From Bathynomus jamesi (taxonomy: Eukaryota > Arthropoda > Malacostraca > Isopoda > Cirolanidae): a stretch of DNA of 64,000 bases. The translations under genes were made by a program, and so were the position numbers. This document shows positions 45,274-56,340 of the stretch, piece by piece. Within the stretch, counting starts at the first letter, position 1, and every line of letters starts with the position of its first letter. Below the pieces are notes generated by a model. The model saw nothing but the letters and a program-made list of their open reading frames with translations, was not told the origin of the DNA and did not search any database. Location of the stretch: contig JAJOZX010007508.1 of the NCBI GenBank assembly GCA_023014485.1, positions 62,001 to 126,000 on the forward strand, given 5' to 3'.

Positions 45274-45982
45274 GTGTATGCTTCACTACAAAGCTCAAAG
45301 AGTCAAGATACGGTTCTAGAACCCAGTAAAAGCAGGCTTAAAAGAATGGAAAGCGAATTATTAGACCGATTAAACAGTGAAAAGTCACCTCATGAGAAAA
45401 GAATCTTATACCAAGAAGCTCTGCAGAAATTTCTTCATGAATATGAAAATTATAGAATCCGACAGAGGTCCCTTATTTATTAGGCACAGTGCAGACAACG
45501 TTGAGCATGGAGGCATAGAGCCTTGGATCGAGTCTAGAGACAAGCAGTCAAAGAACAACGGAGCGACCGCACAACATATCGAACATGTATTAAAAAGCAG
45601 TCTCCCACATACATTGACGAATAAAGGTTTAAATCTTTCTAATCTATTGAGTAAGGATCCCATTATACAGTGCACCGATACAGGTGAGATTGTTGTTGAA
45701 GGAACAAATGTACAGGGTTCGAACATCTTCCATGACTTAGTGAGAAAGTTGGATAGGCCCTCACCAGCTGGAAGGAAACATATTAAAGGAAGACTACAGC
45801 AAATAAATGTCCCCAAAACATTGATAGGTATTCTAAACAAGTTAAAAGACTTGGGACAAGCCTCGCATATATCACAACTGAACACGCTTTCTCCCCCAGC
45901 GGTAGCATCTCTGAAGAGGAGAAAGAAGATACCAAATAACAACGGCGAACCCTCCCCGCGTGCCTCTAAAATATGCAAATAG
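45274..45982 (+). pseudogene. Maverick PX-like conserved protein
   Basis: The N-terminal coiled-coil-like block (RLKRMESELLDRL, YQEALQKFLHEYENY) and the C-terminal block (GSNIFHDLVRKLDRPSPAGRK, NVPKTLIGILNK) match the pattern of the Polinton protein often called PX or minor protein. There is one frameshift near 45460-45475. The end is Lys/Arg-rich (KRRKKIP). The exact role is unknown. It sits between the ATPase and the integrase as in other Polintons. Confidence 0.65.
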
Positions 45983-46079
45983 CTAACATATTAAGAAAAC
46001 GTTATTATGACATTTCTAGCCCAACCTCCTACGGCGGCGTTAATTGACTGCAAAGAGGCATTTATAATGATGGAGTAGG

Positions 46080-47051
46080 GAAAAAATGTTGAGAGGTTTT
46101 TGCGGGAGCAGGATGCTTATACACTTCATAAGCCGGTGAGAAAAAGGTTTAAAACAGCCAAGACAAAAGCATCCTCGATTGATTATATTTGGCAGGAAGA
46201 TTTAACAGACATGCAAAGATATTCGGTGTATAATGGTGGCTACCGCTACATCCTATTCATAATAGATGTATTCTCCAGATATTTGTGGTTAATTCCCCTG
46301 AAACATAAATCGCCTGAAACAGTTGCTAAAGCCACCAAAACGCTGATGTTGAAAGAAAACAGGATTCCTGGTTATTTTTGCACGGATATTGGGAAATAAT
46401 TTATAGGACGAGCTTCTCAGAACATGCTGACAGAGTTTAATATCAATTACTTCACTAGCAATTCTATACATAAGGCATCTTTAGCTGAAAGAGTTCAACG
46501 CACCACAAAGGAACGCATGCATCGCTATTTCACACATAAAAACACATGCAGATATATAGATATTTTGAATTCGCTGGCGTCATCCTACAATTGTTCATAC
46601 CACCGTGCGATTGGTACAACACCTAACGAAATTTTAGAAAGAGGTACGCATACAAACAATGATGTGAGAAAAGATATTCGTAAAGTGCCACCACACTGTG
46701 CGTTTCAAAATCAATGATTATGTAAGGCTATCGCGTTCGGGTAATAAATTCGCGAAGGGATTTGAGCAAGGTTGGACACGTAAGATTTTTAAAGTTAGGG
46801 CTATGAGACTTAAAGACGAGATAATGCTGTATTACGTTGAAGATTTGAATGGGGAAGAAGTTGCAGGGGGCTTTTACGGCGAGGAACTGCGGAAAGTGGC
46901 ATTTAATTTAGGAAAAAATGTGTTTAAAATTGAAAACATTTTAGGCAGCAAAGGTTCAGGAAAGAGAAAAATGTATCTGATGAAATGGCTAAGGTACCCA
47001 GAAAGCTTCAACACCTATATAAAAGCTGATGCAATAATGAAGGTTAAATAG
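46080..47051 (+). pseudogene. Maverick retroviral-type integrase with chromodomain
   Basis: rve-type DDE integrase used for element insertion. The core begins YIWQEDLTDMQRY (first Asp), then GYRYILFIIDVFSRYLW, CTDIGK (second Asp), and ASLAERVQRTTKERM (putative Glu in AER). The in-frame TAA at 46397-46399 directly after DIGK breaks the chain, and the same frame resumes (46424). Near 46700 it shifts one frame into FKINDYVRLSRSGNKFAKGF (SH3-like) and a C-terminal chromodomain (FKIENILGSKGSGKRKMYLM, WLRYPESFNTYI). A chromodomain at this place is typical of several Polinton integrases. Confidence 0.85.
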
Positions 47052-47059
47052 TATGCAAC

Positions 47060-47883
47060 ATGGCTCCTAACCACTTCTACGTCACACTTCCGTCTTCTTC
47101 TCTCTTTGTACATCTTGGCAACACTCTGGCCAACTTTGTAATAGAACTCTATGGGCCCATCGAATTAGGTCGTGAATCATATGAGGTTGGAATATGCGAA
47201 ATTCAATTGGCTACCAAGTTTTTAAGTATTGATAATAAAGAATCCGTTTTACGGTTCTTAGAAACCGTGATGAGTGTGAAAAGGCCGGGGTAACTCGGGA
47301 CGAAACCATGCGTGCCGCCCGGAGTGGGGAAACACAGTACTACACTACAGTAGTAGAATGTTGTGAGTGACTTAAATGGTAGTTTGAAAAGATCAAATCT
47401 TACGGATGATTTAGTATACGAAATCATAAACAAAGATACCGCGGCACATACTCTGACACTAAAATCAAAGGCTAACAGAAATATTAAAGACAAATGGTGG
47501 CTGTTCAAAATTATAACCTAGGGCCGATATGAAGCAGCTATCCAAAGAAATACCTTTCACGAAACAATATGACTTGTGCAGCTTAATGTATGAGCTGAAA
47601 TTGGAGAAATTGAACGATGGCTACCCTCCCCCAGGACATGTGCTATATTTACAGCAATATCATGGAACATCAGTTTGTTGGGGATACCCAGCCGCGCCTC
47701 TCACATTCCGAATCTTAGAGGAAGGAGCTTAAGCATTACATACGTCAAGCTTCATTATGTCAATGTCGTAACTAACATACTAACCAATATCTCAATATAT
47801 ATAAGAACGATTGAGGCGAAAAGTTTTCCATTCGGTGACGGGATCTTAACAGTGAAGCTGCACTTTCGTCGCACTGTGATATA
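47060..47883 (+). pseudogene. Maverick penton-like (minor jelly-roll) capsid protein, broken
   Basis: The ATG at 47060 opens MAPNHFYVTLPSSSLFVHLG and ELYGPIELGRESYEVGICEI, the start pattern of Polinton penton-like proteins. Stops and frameshifts follow at 47291, about 47340 and 47521. Later open pieces (47529-47732, 47675-47884) have the length and position of the rest of the protein. The assignment is strong for the N-terminus only. Confidence 0.7.
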
Positions 47884-48277
47884 ATGACGCGTAGGCCTTT
47901 CACAGTCTATCGAGGGGTGAGATACGAGCGCGGGAGTGGGATTGGATCCATTTTTTTCAATCATACTACGTGCGGCTGTCCCCTTGCTGAAGAGTGGTGC
48001 CAGATATCTCGGCAGAAAAGCGTTACAATCAGGTCTTAATACGATAGAAGACATAATGGCGGGGACTAAGACTAAAGAAGCTCTAAAAAAACATTTAAAG
48101 CGTACACGGGACGAAATCATCAAAGATGCAAAGAGAAAAAAGCGTTGTGGTGGGAAGAAGATGAGGCCTGTCCGGAAGAAGAAGAAGGGGTTATCAGCAC
48201 GTGGCGTTAAACGTAAAAGGATATCAAAAAAGAAGTGTTCTATGCGAATGAAACCTATGGCTGATAATTTTTTTTAA
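47884..48277 (+). pseudogene. Maverick basic minor virion protein
   Basis: The ATG at 47884 opens MTRRPFTVYRGVRYERGSG. A frameshift in the T run at about 47950 leads into the second frame (FFSIILRAAVPLLKSGARYL, KEALKKHLKRTRDE). The tail is very rich in Lys/Arg (48130-48250), suggesting DNA binding. The short Gly-rich start plus hydrophobic helix plus basic tail fits the Polinton minor capsid protein that resembles adenovirus core/pVI-type proteins. It is a resemblance only. Confidence 0.65.
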
Positions 48278-48361
48278 TTGATATAAGCTGAGGATATTGC
48301 TTTCATGAATCATAGGCTTTTCACTACTTGTCGAGAGAGGTGGCACTATTTCTGACTCGTC

Positions 48362-49613
48362 ATGGCTTCTTCAACCATCCATGTTGTTCACAATGTTGTA
48401 AATTGGAGCTGTTCCTCTTTGACATTCCCCGAACTTAAGTTTCTATTGAGCACAGTGACTTTATTACAATTAATCCATTAAACACCATTAGCTCCCCGAG
48501 TCCTCCTATAGAGTTCGTGATCCCTAGCTCAGCACTTACTTTTTTTATCCAAGCTGTGTGCACATGTATGCTAAACTACGAGTAGCACATTCAGATGGAA
48601 CGGATTGCGAAGACAAATACGTTGTATTCCCAGAAACAAACTTTCTACACTCCATATTCAGTCAGTGCGACGTGTATTTAAACTAGGTCAACATCTCGGC
48701 AGGATCTGGCTACTACATACGAGCCTATCTTGAAAATGTCCTCAACTTTTCAAAAGAAGCGAAGGACACTTTTTTAACTGCCAAAGGTTATTATCAAGCT
48801 AAAGATGAAAGCAGTATAAAGGACAAATTTAAAAATTCTAAAAAGAAGATATATGAATGCTTCGGATGCCTGCACACAGATTTCACATTCCAGGAGAAGC
48901 TGCTTGTGAATGGGGTCGATATGAAAATAAAGCTCAATCGTACCAACACTGAGATTTGTTTAAGTCTGGGGTGATCAAGAAGCGAGCTCAAAGCCTGTGG
49001 TGATTGATGTTATGGAAACATATCTCTGCGTGCGTCGAGTGAAGTTAAGCTCTGCTTAACAAATAGAAATTGAAAAAATTTACTACATGCCACAGTAAAA
49101 TACCCAATTAACAGCGTACAGCTCAAATTATACACGGTGCCATCAGGGCTGACATCGAAGCAGATAGAAAATGTTGCCCTTGGAACTCTACCTTAAAGGT
49201 TATTAATTGGAATGCAGAAACACGTTTCTGTGAATGGAAAATATAAAAAGAACGCCTTTAATTTCGAAAATTTCGGCCTTAAAAACATAATCTTATACGT
49301 CAATGGAGTTGCCTTAGGGTAGACATTAGAAACGGATTATTCAACAGAAGCCGTGTTCCCGCTTTGCTCGAGGGTTTATAGTAATCTTGCACATATTGCC
49401 GGTACTTGCAACGAATTAGGAATCGGCGGAACACAGAAGAAATTCGTCGAACAGGTTAACCTTTACCCGTTTGACATCTCGGCAGACATATCTGGGAGTA
49501 TAAATACGCACATAAACCCACAGCAGAGTGAAAACATCTCAGTCAGATTGGAATTCGCCAAGCCGCTAGACGCTTCTATTAGTGTACTAGTTTACTGGAA
49601 TCGCAAGCCCTAA
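48362..49613 (+). pseudogene. Maverick major capsid protein (double jelly-roll), decayed
   Basis: The ATG at 48362 (MASSTIHVV) is followed after a frame change by LFLFDIPRT, SPPIEFVIPSS and YAKLRVAHSDGTDCEDKYVV. Next comes the motif-rich ISAGSGYYIRAYLENVLNFS, and the C-terminal jelly-roll end QVNLYPFDISADISGSINTH and VRLEFAKPLDASISVLVYW. Order and length fit the Polinton capsid. At least six stops or frameshifts, including a stop just before VNISAGS (48686), make it non-functional. The last 87 codons are open. Confidence 0.8.
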
Positions 49614-49662
49614 TAGAGATTGATAGGTTTAGAGGTGTAGTCACAGACTTTTAAAAGTGGAT

Positions 49663-50142
49663 ATGAATACCATTCAGAGAGTAATGAATAGTGACCGAAT
49701 CACACACTCCAAAGTTATCGGTGTGTTTGTGAAAAATAAAACGCTGAAGCTTCCAGCTACGAGACACTGCGACGCATTTATTCTAAATACAGATGTTAGT
49801 GACGGAGAAAGGATTCATTGGATAGCCGTTTATTTTAAAAATAGGGAGCGAATGTACTATTTTAATTCACTGGGGGGGCTATCTTGGAATGACGCTATTA
49901 TTGTAAATTTTTTCGAGCAATTGCACTCCCCAAATTTTCTGGAACCCTTACCAATTCCAGAGCTAGTATAGCAATACTTGCGGCATGTACTGCCTTTCCT
50001 TTCTCATGCATATGGCCGTGGGAACGAATTTACAAATTTTTTAAAATTATTCGATTTGTGCGACACCGAACGGAATGATGAAATGGTATGCAACCACATA
50101 AAAAACCGGTTCCCGTTTGTACGTATTCAGTGTATTGTGTGA
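49663..50142 (+). pseudogene. Maverick cysteine protease (adenain/Ulp1 type)
   Basis: Maturation protease of Polintons. The ATG at 49663 (MNTIQRVMNSDRI) is followed by GVFVKNKTLKLP, and the catalytic His lies in RIHWIAVYF. The Asp expected in the following segment reads Asn (YYFNSLGG). A frameshift near 49970 moves the catalytic Cys segment (NTCGMYCLSFLMHMA) to another frame. With a frameshift and an Asn in place of Asp it is likely dead. It is the last gene before the TA border. Confidence 0.8.
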
Positions 50143-50152
50143 AGTTTTATGC

Positions 50153-50153
<1 letters not shown>

Positions 50154-50183
<30 letters not shown>
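50154..50183. repeat. TA microsatellite
   Basis: TA run at the right border of the second Maverick. Nothing was recognised from here to 50432. Confidence 0.9.
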
Positions 50184-50186
<3 letters not shown>

Positions 50187-50432
50187 GTAGCTTCATCAAT
50201 TGTAACAATATTGTGTAAAATTATAAAATGTACCCAATAATATTAGTTTGTGTAGCGTTTAAGGACGAGGCTTATGTTCTGTAGTTTATTTAAAAATGTA
50301 ATGGATGCTAATTCTCTAAATAAATTAAGTTGGATATATATATATACCAATGTCACTCCTATATGTGTGAGAAATATTGAAAATGTGATGTATATAGTAA
50401 ACCTTATTATGTATTAATTTATAATTTATAGT

Positions 50433-51310
50433 CAGAGATGGGCAAGATACTTGGAAATTGTATCTGAGATACAGATACAAGATACCCAACAAAAATGTAT
50501 CTGAGATACAGATACAAGATACTCGAAAAAACTGTATCTTCAAGATACAGATACAAGTTACAGATACAAGATACATTTTTAAGATACAAGATACTTTTGA
50601 AATAATAATTATTTGAGTTTAGTTTCACCTGGTGAGCCATGAGCGCACGAGTTGTCTCATTCAATTGTTTATTATTATATTTTCTGGGTATAAATAAATG
50701 CCAAATCAATGGTACTTCATATCTCAGTATTCATATAGTGATATAACTAAAAGGAAAGCACAAAGTAAATATGTATAAATAATCCTGAAAATTTTTAGGT
50801 ATGGAAAAATAAAATAAACCACACTTTTTCAATTTATGTATTTCAAATAAATTGTTAATACAGGTATGCTCAGTTACCTACTCACTAAGAAAAAATAAAG
50901 TTTTCCTCATAATAAATATATTTGCAGGAATAAGCAAATATATGTATAATTCCTGATTTTTAATCATGTTAAAACATGTTAAAACCGCGGGATACAAGAT
51001 GAAACCTGAGTACGTCTGTGCCGAGACTGTGCGCACAGCGCAACGGTAGTATTCATGTACAAACATGTAACAGCAATCGCCGGCCTGCTTCAACGTGCGT
51101 CAGATATGATCATATTTCATGAATAGTTATTAGCGTCTCTATTTAAAAAGTATCTTATGAAAGTATCTTTGAAAGTGTATCCCGGGATACAAGCTACATG
51201 ACAAAATGTATCTTAGATACTTCTCAAGATCCTCCAAAAATAAAGTATCTAAGATACGTATCTCAGATACGTATCTTGTATCTTAAGATACAAGATACTT
51301 CCCATCTCTG
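50433..51310. mobile_element. Non-autonomous hAT element rich in GATACAAGATAC
   Basis: Ends CAGAGATGGG and inverted CCCATCTCTG, with a perfect 8-bp target duplication TTTATAGT (50425-50432 and 51311-51318). Both subterminal regions are packed with direct and inverted copies of AGATAC/GTATCT, probable transposase binding sites. The middle is AT-rich without a gene. Confidence 0.9.
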
Positions 51311-51318
51311 TTTATAGT

Positions 51319-53291
51319 GGGTAACAAATGGTCATGAGCAGTTCCAGGTCGGGAGACGTAGGGGCACGTGCCCCCCTAGGCTAGATATCTGTAGAACGAA
51401 TGGACCTCGTGAACGTTTTGTTCGACAATTGACACCCAGATCATGATAATTAGGTCTACATAATATTGTGAAAAGTTAAGTTTGTTATAATATAGTATAA
51501 TTGAATATAAAATATACTAATCATGTATTTTATGTTCACTTATACTGTATTATAATTGTGTAGTCTACTGTAATTATTACAGTAAGCATTGCATTATACT
51601 GTATGTGTTACATGTTTATCACAATTGAAATGCACAGAATGTGATGAATATTTTATTGGTAATCATATTATTTTCATGTTTTCTTCGCGATGTCTTTAAA
51701 AAATATAATATTTCTTTGTAAATGCAATTATCACTACCACATCATTGAACACTATGGTCTGTGTATGCAGTACACTATAATTTAAATGTGGATCATCCAT
51801 TTGGGGGAATGTGAGTTTCTGGTATCTTTCAGCTCACGCACAGGAACAGGAAGCCTGTTTCCTGTTGCTAGTACACAGTATGGTGGATGAAGCGCATGGT
51901 ATATAAAATATGTGAATTAAATAAAATACTCAGCATGATGTCTGTTTGGTGCTTCCCCAAGACTACCTTCCCTGGATCCGCCCATTCCATTTCCCTAAAG
52001 CGAAGTGAATGCTCTGAGGTGAAAAGTTCGGTGAAAAATAACTTAACCAACTTAGGCATTTCCTCGATGGAAATATTTTCAACATCTTAATGAAATTCCA
52101 GTCTCAATGTACATTACTATGACAATAGATTAAAACAAGTAACGACGTCATTACAGAAATGTGTAGTAGTGAATGTTAAGGGGTAAAAGTGAAGATAGAG
52201 GGATATTGTTGATGAAGGAATGGGCGTGAAAATGATATGTCTGTGGCAACAAAGAACAATAAAAGGGGTTAGTGAAAAAGTAAAATAATGGAATCTGGTC
52301 CCACCTGACGTTTCACATGGAGTAGCATGGGTGCATAAGAGGAGAGGGAGGATTGGGGAGCTGCAGAGTGGAGGGGAAATGGGGAAGGGGGTGAAGGGAG
52401 AGATGGGTGGACTGCCAAGGAAGTGCCAAAATGGAGGGGGGGGGGAGTGTCAGTTGAATACAGAGTATTGTTACCTAACCTAACATAACTTAAACTGAAA
52501 AATAAATAAATGAATAAAGAATTTTTAAATCTATATAGCTGTGACGTCATACTATGAACTTTAGCCGTCACCATTTTAAAAGATAAAAAGTAAAAATATT
52601 TGAAAGTGTATAAGGCTTAGAGACCACCTGATGTATTGCAGCATGCTGACCCAAAGTTACTATGAATATAGAGTATAGTTACCTAACCTAACCTATGCAC
52701 AAAGGGGCAATAGAACTTCAAGAACTGAGTCCTGCAGGCGTGATTACAACAACGATGTCTGTGAACGAGTGATGAAAATATACGCTGTTTTTGTTTGATA
52801 GGTAATTGTGGGCGGAGCCTAAATATATGCGTGTGTTTACACTCGTATATATACAGTAGGTTACTAATAAGGTTAATAATATTGGTTACTAATAAGATGA
52901 AGGGGAGTGCTGAACCTAAATATAATATATATATTTAAGGATATACCTGGTACTGAAACATTGATGAGGGTTCTTTTCTGTATACTGTAAAAGAATTCCA
53001 TTTCCTATTAGGAAAATTTAAAAGAACTTTAGTTCGTTATGTAAGATTTTATAAGTAATTGTACGCTCGAAATAGCAAAGTAAAGCTTAGGTTTTCATTG
53101 TATATATTTGGCAAAAAGGGCCAAATTTTATGTCAAGACCAGTAACAGTACTTTATCTGTAGAAAGATGTACGGCATTTTAGTAACACCTACTCTCAAGA
53201 AATAGCAATGTCTTCTACCTTTACTGTAAATGTGATGTTAGTATATCTAGATTTAAATAATTTAAGGAAAAATGTAAAGAGCATACTTTCA

Positions 53292-53338
<47 letters not shown>

Positions 53339-53892
53339 TGTAACTCTCATACCTGTACTTTTAAACCACATCTGATATCTAAATTGTACAAAAAATATTG
53401 AAATATATTGTAAAACATTATGTAATCTTCATTCTATTCCTGAATAAAGGATTTTTTGTATTTTTAGTTTGAAGAAAGCTAACATGCAGTATCGTATATT
53501 ACTCAAGGATTTACTGCTTGGAAATATAAAACCAACCCAGCAAAATACATTTTTATTAGTAGCATTGCTTTCGATAAGTTCACCTACCATCGTCAGTGCA
53601 TAGAGTAAACAGTTATAAATGTTTACAATTACAAATGAAATAAACATAAATATTATAAGATTAACACATGTTTTATACATAATATTACGATTCTGAAGTT
53701 ACTATACTGTAAAATATACCATATTATTAGAAATTTGGTTGAAAATTCATATTAAAATAGTTAAAATATTGAGAGGTATATAATCGTTTCATTCGGAATT
53801 TCTTCTGAAAATATGGTTTTTCAATTTTACAAGTTATTTTAAAGTTGTCACTCTTTGTTGGGTGATCTTCACCAAATGCACGAATTCTTATG
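51319..53892. other. Gene-poor AT-rich stretch
   Basis: I see no coding sequence with support. It contains short CCTAACCTAAC runs (52475-52485 and 52681-52697), the reverse of the TTAGG arthropod telomere unit, a G-rich run (52429-52448), and the GT microsatellite at 53297-53335. Confidence 0.5.
53297..53335. repeat. GT microsatellite
   Basis: Pure GT run. Confidence 0.9.
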
Positions 53893-53959
53893 CAGGATGG
53901 TCCAGAAGCCCCTATATATTTTGCTGAAATAATGATATTTTTATTTTATTTTCTACAGG

Positions 53960-55143
53960 CCATAGATGATGATGGGTGTACAAGAACGTATGATGCTAGT
54001 AACACTACGTATCCAAGGGAAGAAGTGTAAAGAAATTTGAGAAAAATTCGAGAGAAGATTTCACAAACCAGGACCTACAGACAAAACAATTCGCAAACTG
54101 GCCAATAAATTTAAAAGAACAGTATCTGTTCATGATGAGGCAAGATCTGAACGTCCAAATACCTCTCAAGAAAATATCGAATTGGTAAGAGATGCCTTTG
54201 AAGCAAATTCTAGAATGTCAACTCGTACACCATCACTTAGAACAACGTTTCCCAAACTATGGGTAAATTACCCCATTGGGGTAATTTTGTACTCTGCAAG
54301 TACTTCTAAAATACAGAAAGTACATAAATAAACGACATGGCAACACTGGGACTGGCTTTACGTGGGGTACAGGTGTTCATGTGAAAATGGGGTAATGACT
54401 CAGAAAGTTTGTGAACCACTGACTTAGACTGAGCATATCACAAACGACTGTTTTCAGGATTTTAAAGTCAACATTAAAAAAGAAAAGTTACCATATTCAA
54501 GTGCTACATGAGTTACACAAAGAGGATTATCCAAGACGAGAGACCATGTGCACCGAATTGATTGAAAAAAATTCATACCGAAAACTTATTAAACCACATT
54601 TTCTTCAGCGATGAGGTGACATTCCACACATGCAGAAAGTTTAATTGATATAATTTCGTATCTGGTGTCGTGAAAAACCAACCGAGTTCTACGAATGGGA
54701 GAGAGATTTTCCTAAAGTTAATGTCTGGTTGGGTATGACAAGATCGAAGATTGACAGGCTTTTTTCTTTACAGAAGATACGGTAACAACCAATTTATCTT
54801 GACATGCTTTCTTGAACCCTAGCTTCGTTCAGATGGCATTCTGAACACTGTTGTCTTTCAACAAGATGGCGCTCCATGTCACTATACAAACATCGTTGAA
54901 CATGGTGGAAACAGGACGTGGGCAGCATGATCTCCGGATTTAGCACTATTAGACTTCTTTGCGTGGTGCTTTATAAAGTCTGAGGTTTACAAAACAAGAG
55001 TTACAAATTTGCAGAATCTGCGAACCCGCATTGTCGCGGTAGTCGCTAAAATAACCCCAGAGATGCTTGAGAATGTGTTCCGCAATGCAGTGGACAGATT
55101 TGAGATTTGCAGTGACACTGACGGTGCTCACGTCGAGTGTTAG
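53960..55143 (+). pseudogene. Mariner transposase, heavily mutated
   Basis: Readable islands: HKPGPTDKTIRKLANKFKRT and GRPNTSQENIEL (DNA-binding half), then the hAT insertion, then SISQTTVFRIL (second helix-turn-helix). Further islands are DFPKVNVWLGMT, FQQDGAPCHYTN (second catalytic Asp) and SPDLALLDFFAW (third). More than six stops or frameshifts occur between these islands. The C-terminal end GAHVEC has the usual mariner place. It is dead. Confidence 0.75.
54243..54421. mobile_element. Short hAT-type MITE in the mariner
   Basis: Ends CAACGTTTCCCAAACT and inverted AGTTTGTGAACCACTG (diverged). Flanks ACTTAGAA (54235-54242) and ACTTAGAC (54422-54429) fit an 8-bp duplication with one mismatch. 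Confidence 0.75.
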
Positions 55144-55443
55144 ATAAGCTTGATAAATAAATATACATCTAATTATGTTACTACATTTTCACCCTAAAAT
55201 ACTATTATTTCATCAAAATAGATAGGAATTTTGGACCACCCTGTATTATAATGCAAATGTTATTAAGTAAATTTTTGGTGCGACTGCTATGTCCTCTTTG
55301 CTAATCAATTCTAACTTAAACTGGCGAGTCGATTTGTCAATGTAAGATGAATTGCATTCATTTCAGAAAAATTCATACATGATTAATGGATTCCATTTTT
55401 AGTATTGTATTTTCATATCCATAATATTGTATTTTAAAATACA

Positions 55444-55846
55444 AAGAGTGTCCCGTAAGTCTGGAACCATATGGCAAAATAAGTAATTCATGTTTTTCCG
55501 TTTATGCAAGTGCCCACGATGTCTTTGAGTAAGGAAGAACGCATCCAGGTAATTCTGCTCGTAGGAAATCGGAGTCAGAGGGAGGGCGCTGAGGAATTTA
55601 ACAGATTGCATCCGGACCGCGCGCCGATAACACACAGCTGTGTCAGCAAACTTGTAGCAAAGTTCAGGGAAACGGGATCCATAGGACATAAACCACGCAG
55701 TGCACCTCCGAGGACATCCACCGACGATCACACAGTCGCTACCATCCTCGCTCATTTCATAAACAGTCCCCAAAAATCTCTTCGGCGTTTTTATTGATGT
55801 TTTTATCATTTTGCCCTATGGTTCCAGACTTACGGGACACCCTGTG

Positions 55847-55848
<2 letters not shown>
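55444..55848 (+). mobile_element. Internally deleted mariner
   Basis: Ends AGAGTGTCCCGTAAGTCTGG and the inverse over about 40 bases (to 55846). Inside is a short coding piece (MSLSKEERIQVILLVGNRSQ, HSCVSKLVAKFRETGSI) that is the N-terminal helix-turn-helix of a mariner transposase and ends shortly before the right end. All catalytic residues are deleted. Confidence 0.85.

Positions 55849-55854
<6 letters not shown>

Positions 55855-55915
<61 letters not shown>
55855..55915. repeat. TA microsatellite
   Basis: Pure TA run. Confidence 0.9.
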
Positions 55916-55920
<5 letters not shown>

Positions 55921-56074
55921 TACATTTTTGTCGCACATTTTCATACGAAATTTTCCCTCCAATTAATTTTAAAATCATATATTTTAAAATTAAGAATTTA
56001 AACCTGAATTATATTTTGATTTATATTTTATATCCTAGCATCATTTTACCTCATTTAATACCAGCAAGGAGGAT

Positions 56075-56075
<1 letters not shown>

Positions 56076-56142
<67 letters not shown>
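56076..56142. repeat. TA/GT compound microsatellite
   Basis: TA run followed by a GT run. Confidence 0.9.
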
Positions 56143-56144
<2 letters not shown>

Positions 56145-56180
56145 TGAAAATAACACGAAGGAAAAAGAAAACACAGAATG

Positions 56181-56220
56181 GTGCTCAAGCGCTTTCGTCT
56201 AATGACATCCTCAGGAACAC
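56181..56220 (-). ncRNA. Putative hammerhead ribozyme in PLE end (family 1, third copy)
   Basis: Identical core and stems to 6190-6229: stem I strands at 56215-56220 and 56181-56186, with the CUGAGGA and GAAA boxes between. Confidence 0.6.
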
Positions 56221-56340
56221 TGAAATAAATAACAAGTTCGTGAAAACTATATATAGGTCACAAAAAAAATTAAAAATGAAATAGAAAAATAAAAATTGTA
56301 GGAGGAGCATACAAATTTATAAGGAAAAACTACCAGAGTT

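Larger units (their letters stand above)
37381..50153. mobile_element. Decayed, near-complete Maverick/Polinton
   Basis: Minus-strand genes C, B, A and polB, then plus-strand ATPase, small basic protein, PX-like protein, integrase, penton-like, minor capsid, major capsid and protease genes. This is the standard Polinton gene set in two opposite blocks. No terminal inverted repeat was found: TA microsatellites border both sides (to 37380 and from 50154). Nearly every gene has stops or frameshifts, so the copy is old and cannot produce particles by itself. Confidence 0.85.
53893..55243 (+). mobile_element. Decayed mariner interrupted by a hAT MITE
   Basis: Ends CAGGATGGTCCAGAAG and inverted TTTTGGACCACCCTG, with similarity over about 45 bases (shared TTTTG-TGAAATAAT). 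The transposase gene inside is broken. Confidence 0.75.

Noticed and set aside
44495..46399. Programmed stop readthrough in the Maverick ATPase and integrase
   Set aside because: Single in-frame stops are present, but neighbouring genes carry many frameshifts, so simple decay is the better explanation.
46080..47051. Retrovirus or LTR retrotransposon, because of the integrase
   Set aside because: Neighbouring packaging ATPase, capsid, protease and polB genes identify a Maverick; no LTR, gag or RT is linked to it.
51868..52090. Overlapping small frames on both strands
   Set aside because: Neither has family motifs, repeats or neighbours to support it.
52475..52697. Telomere or interstitial telomere array
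   Set aside because: Only two or three CCTAA-type units occur at each place; too short to mean more than chance or arthropod-like background.
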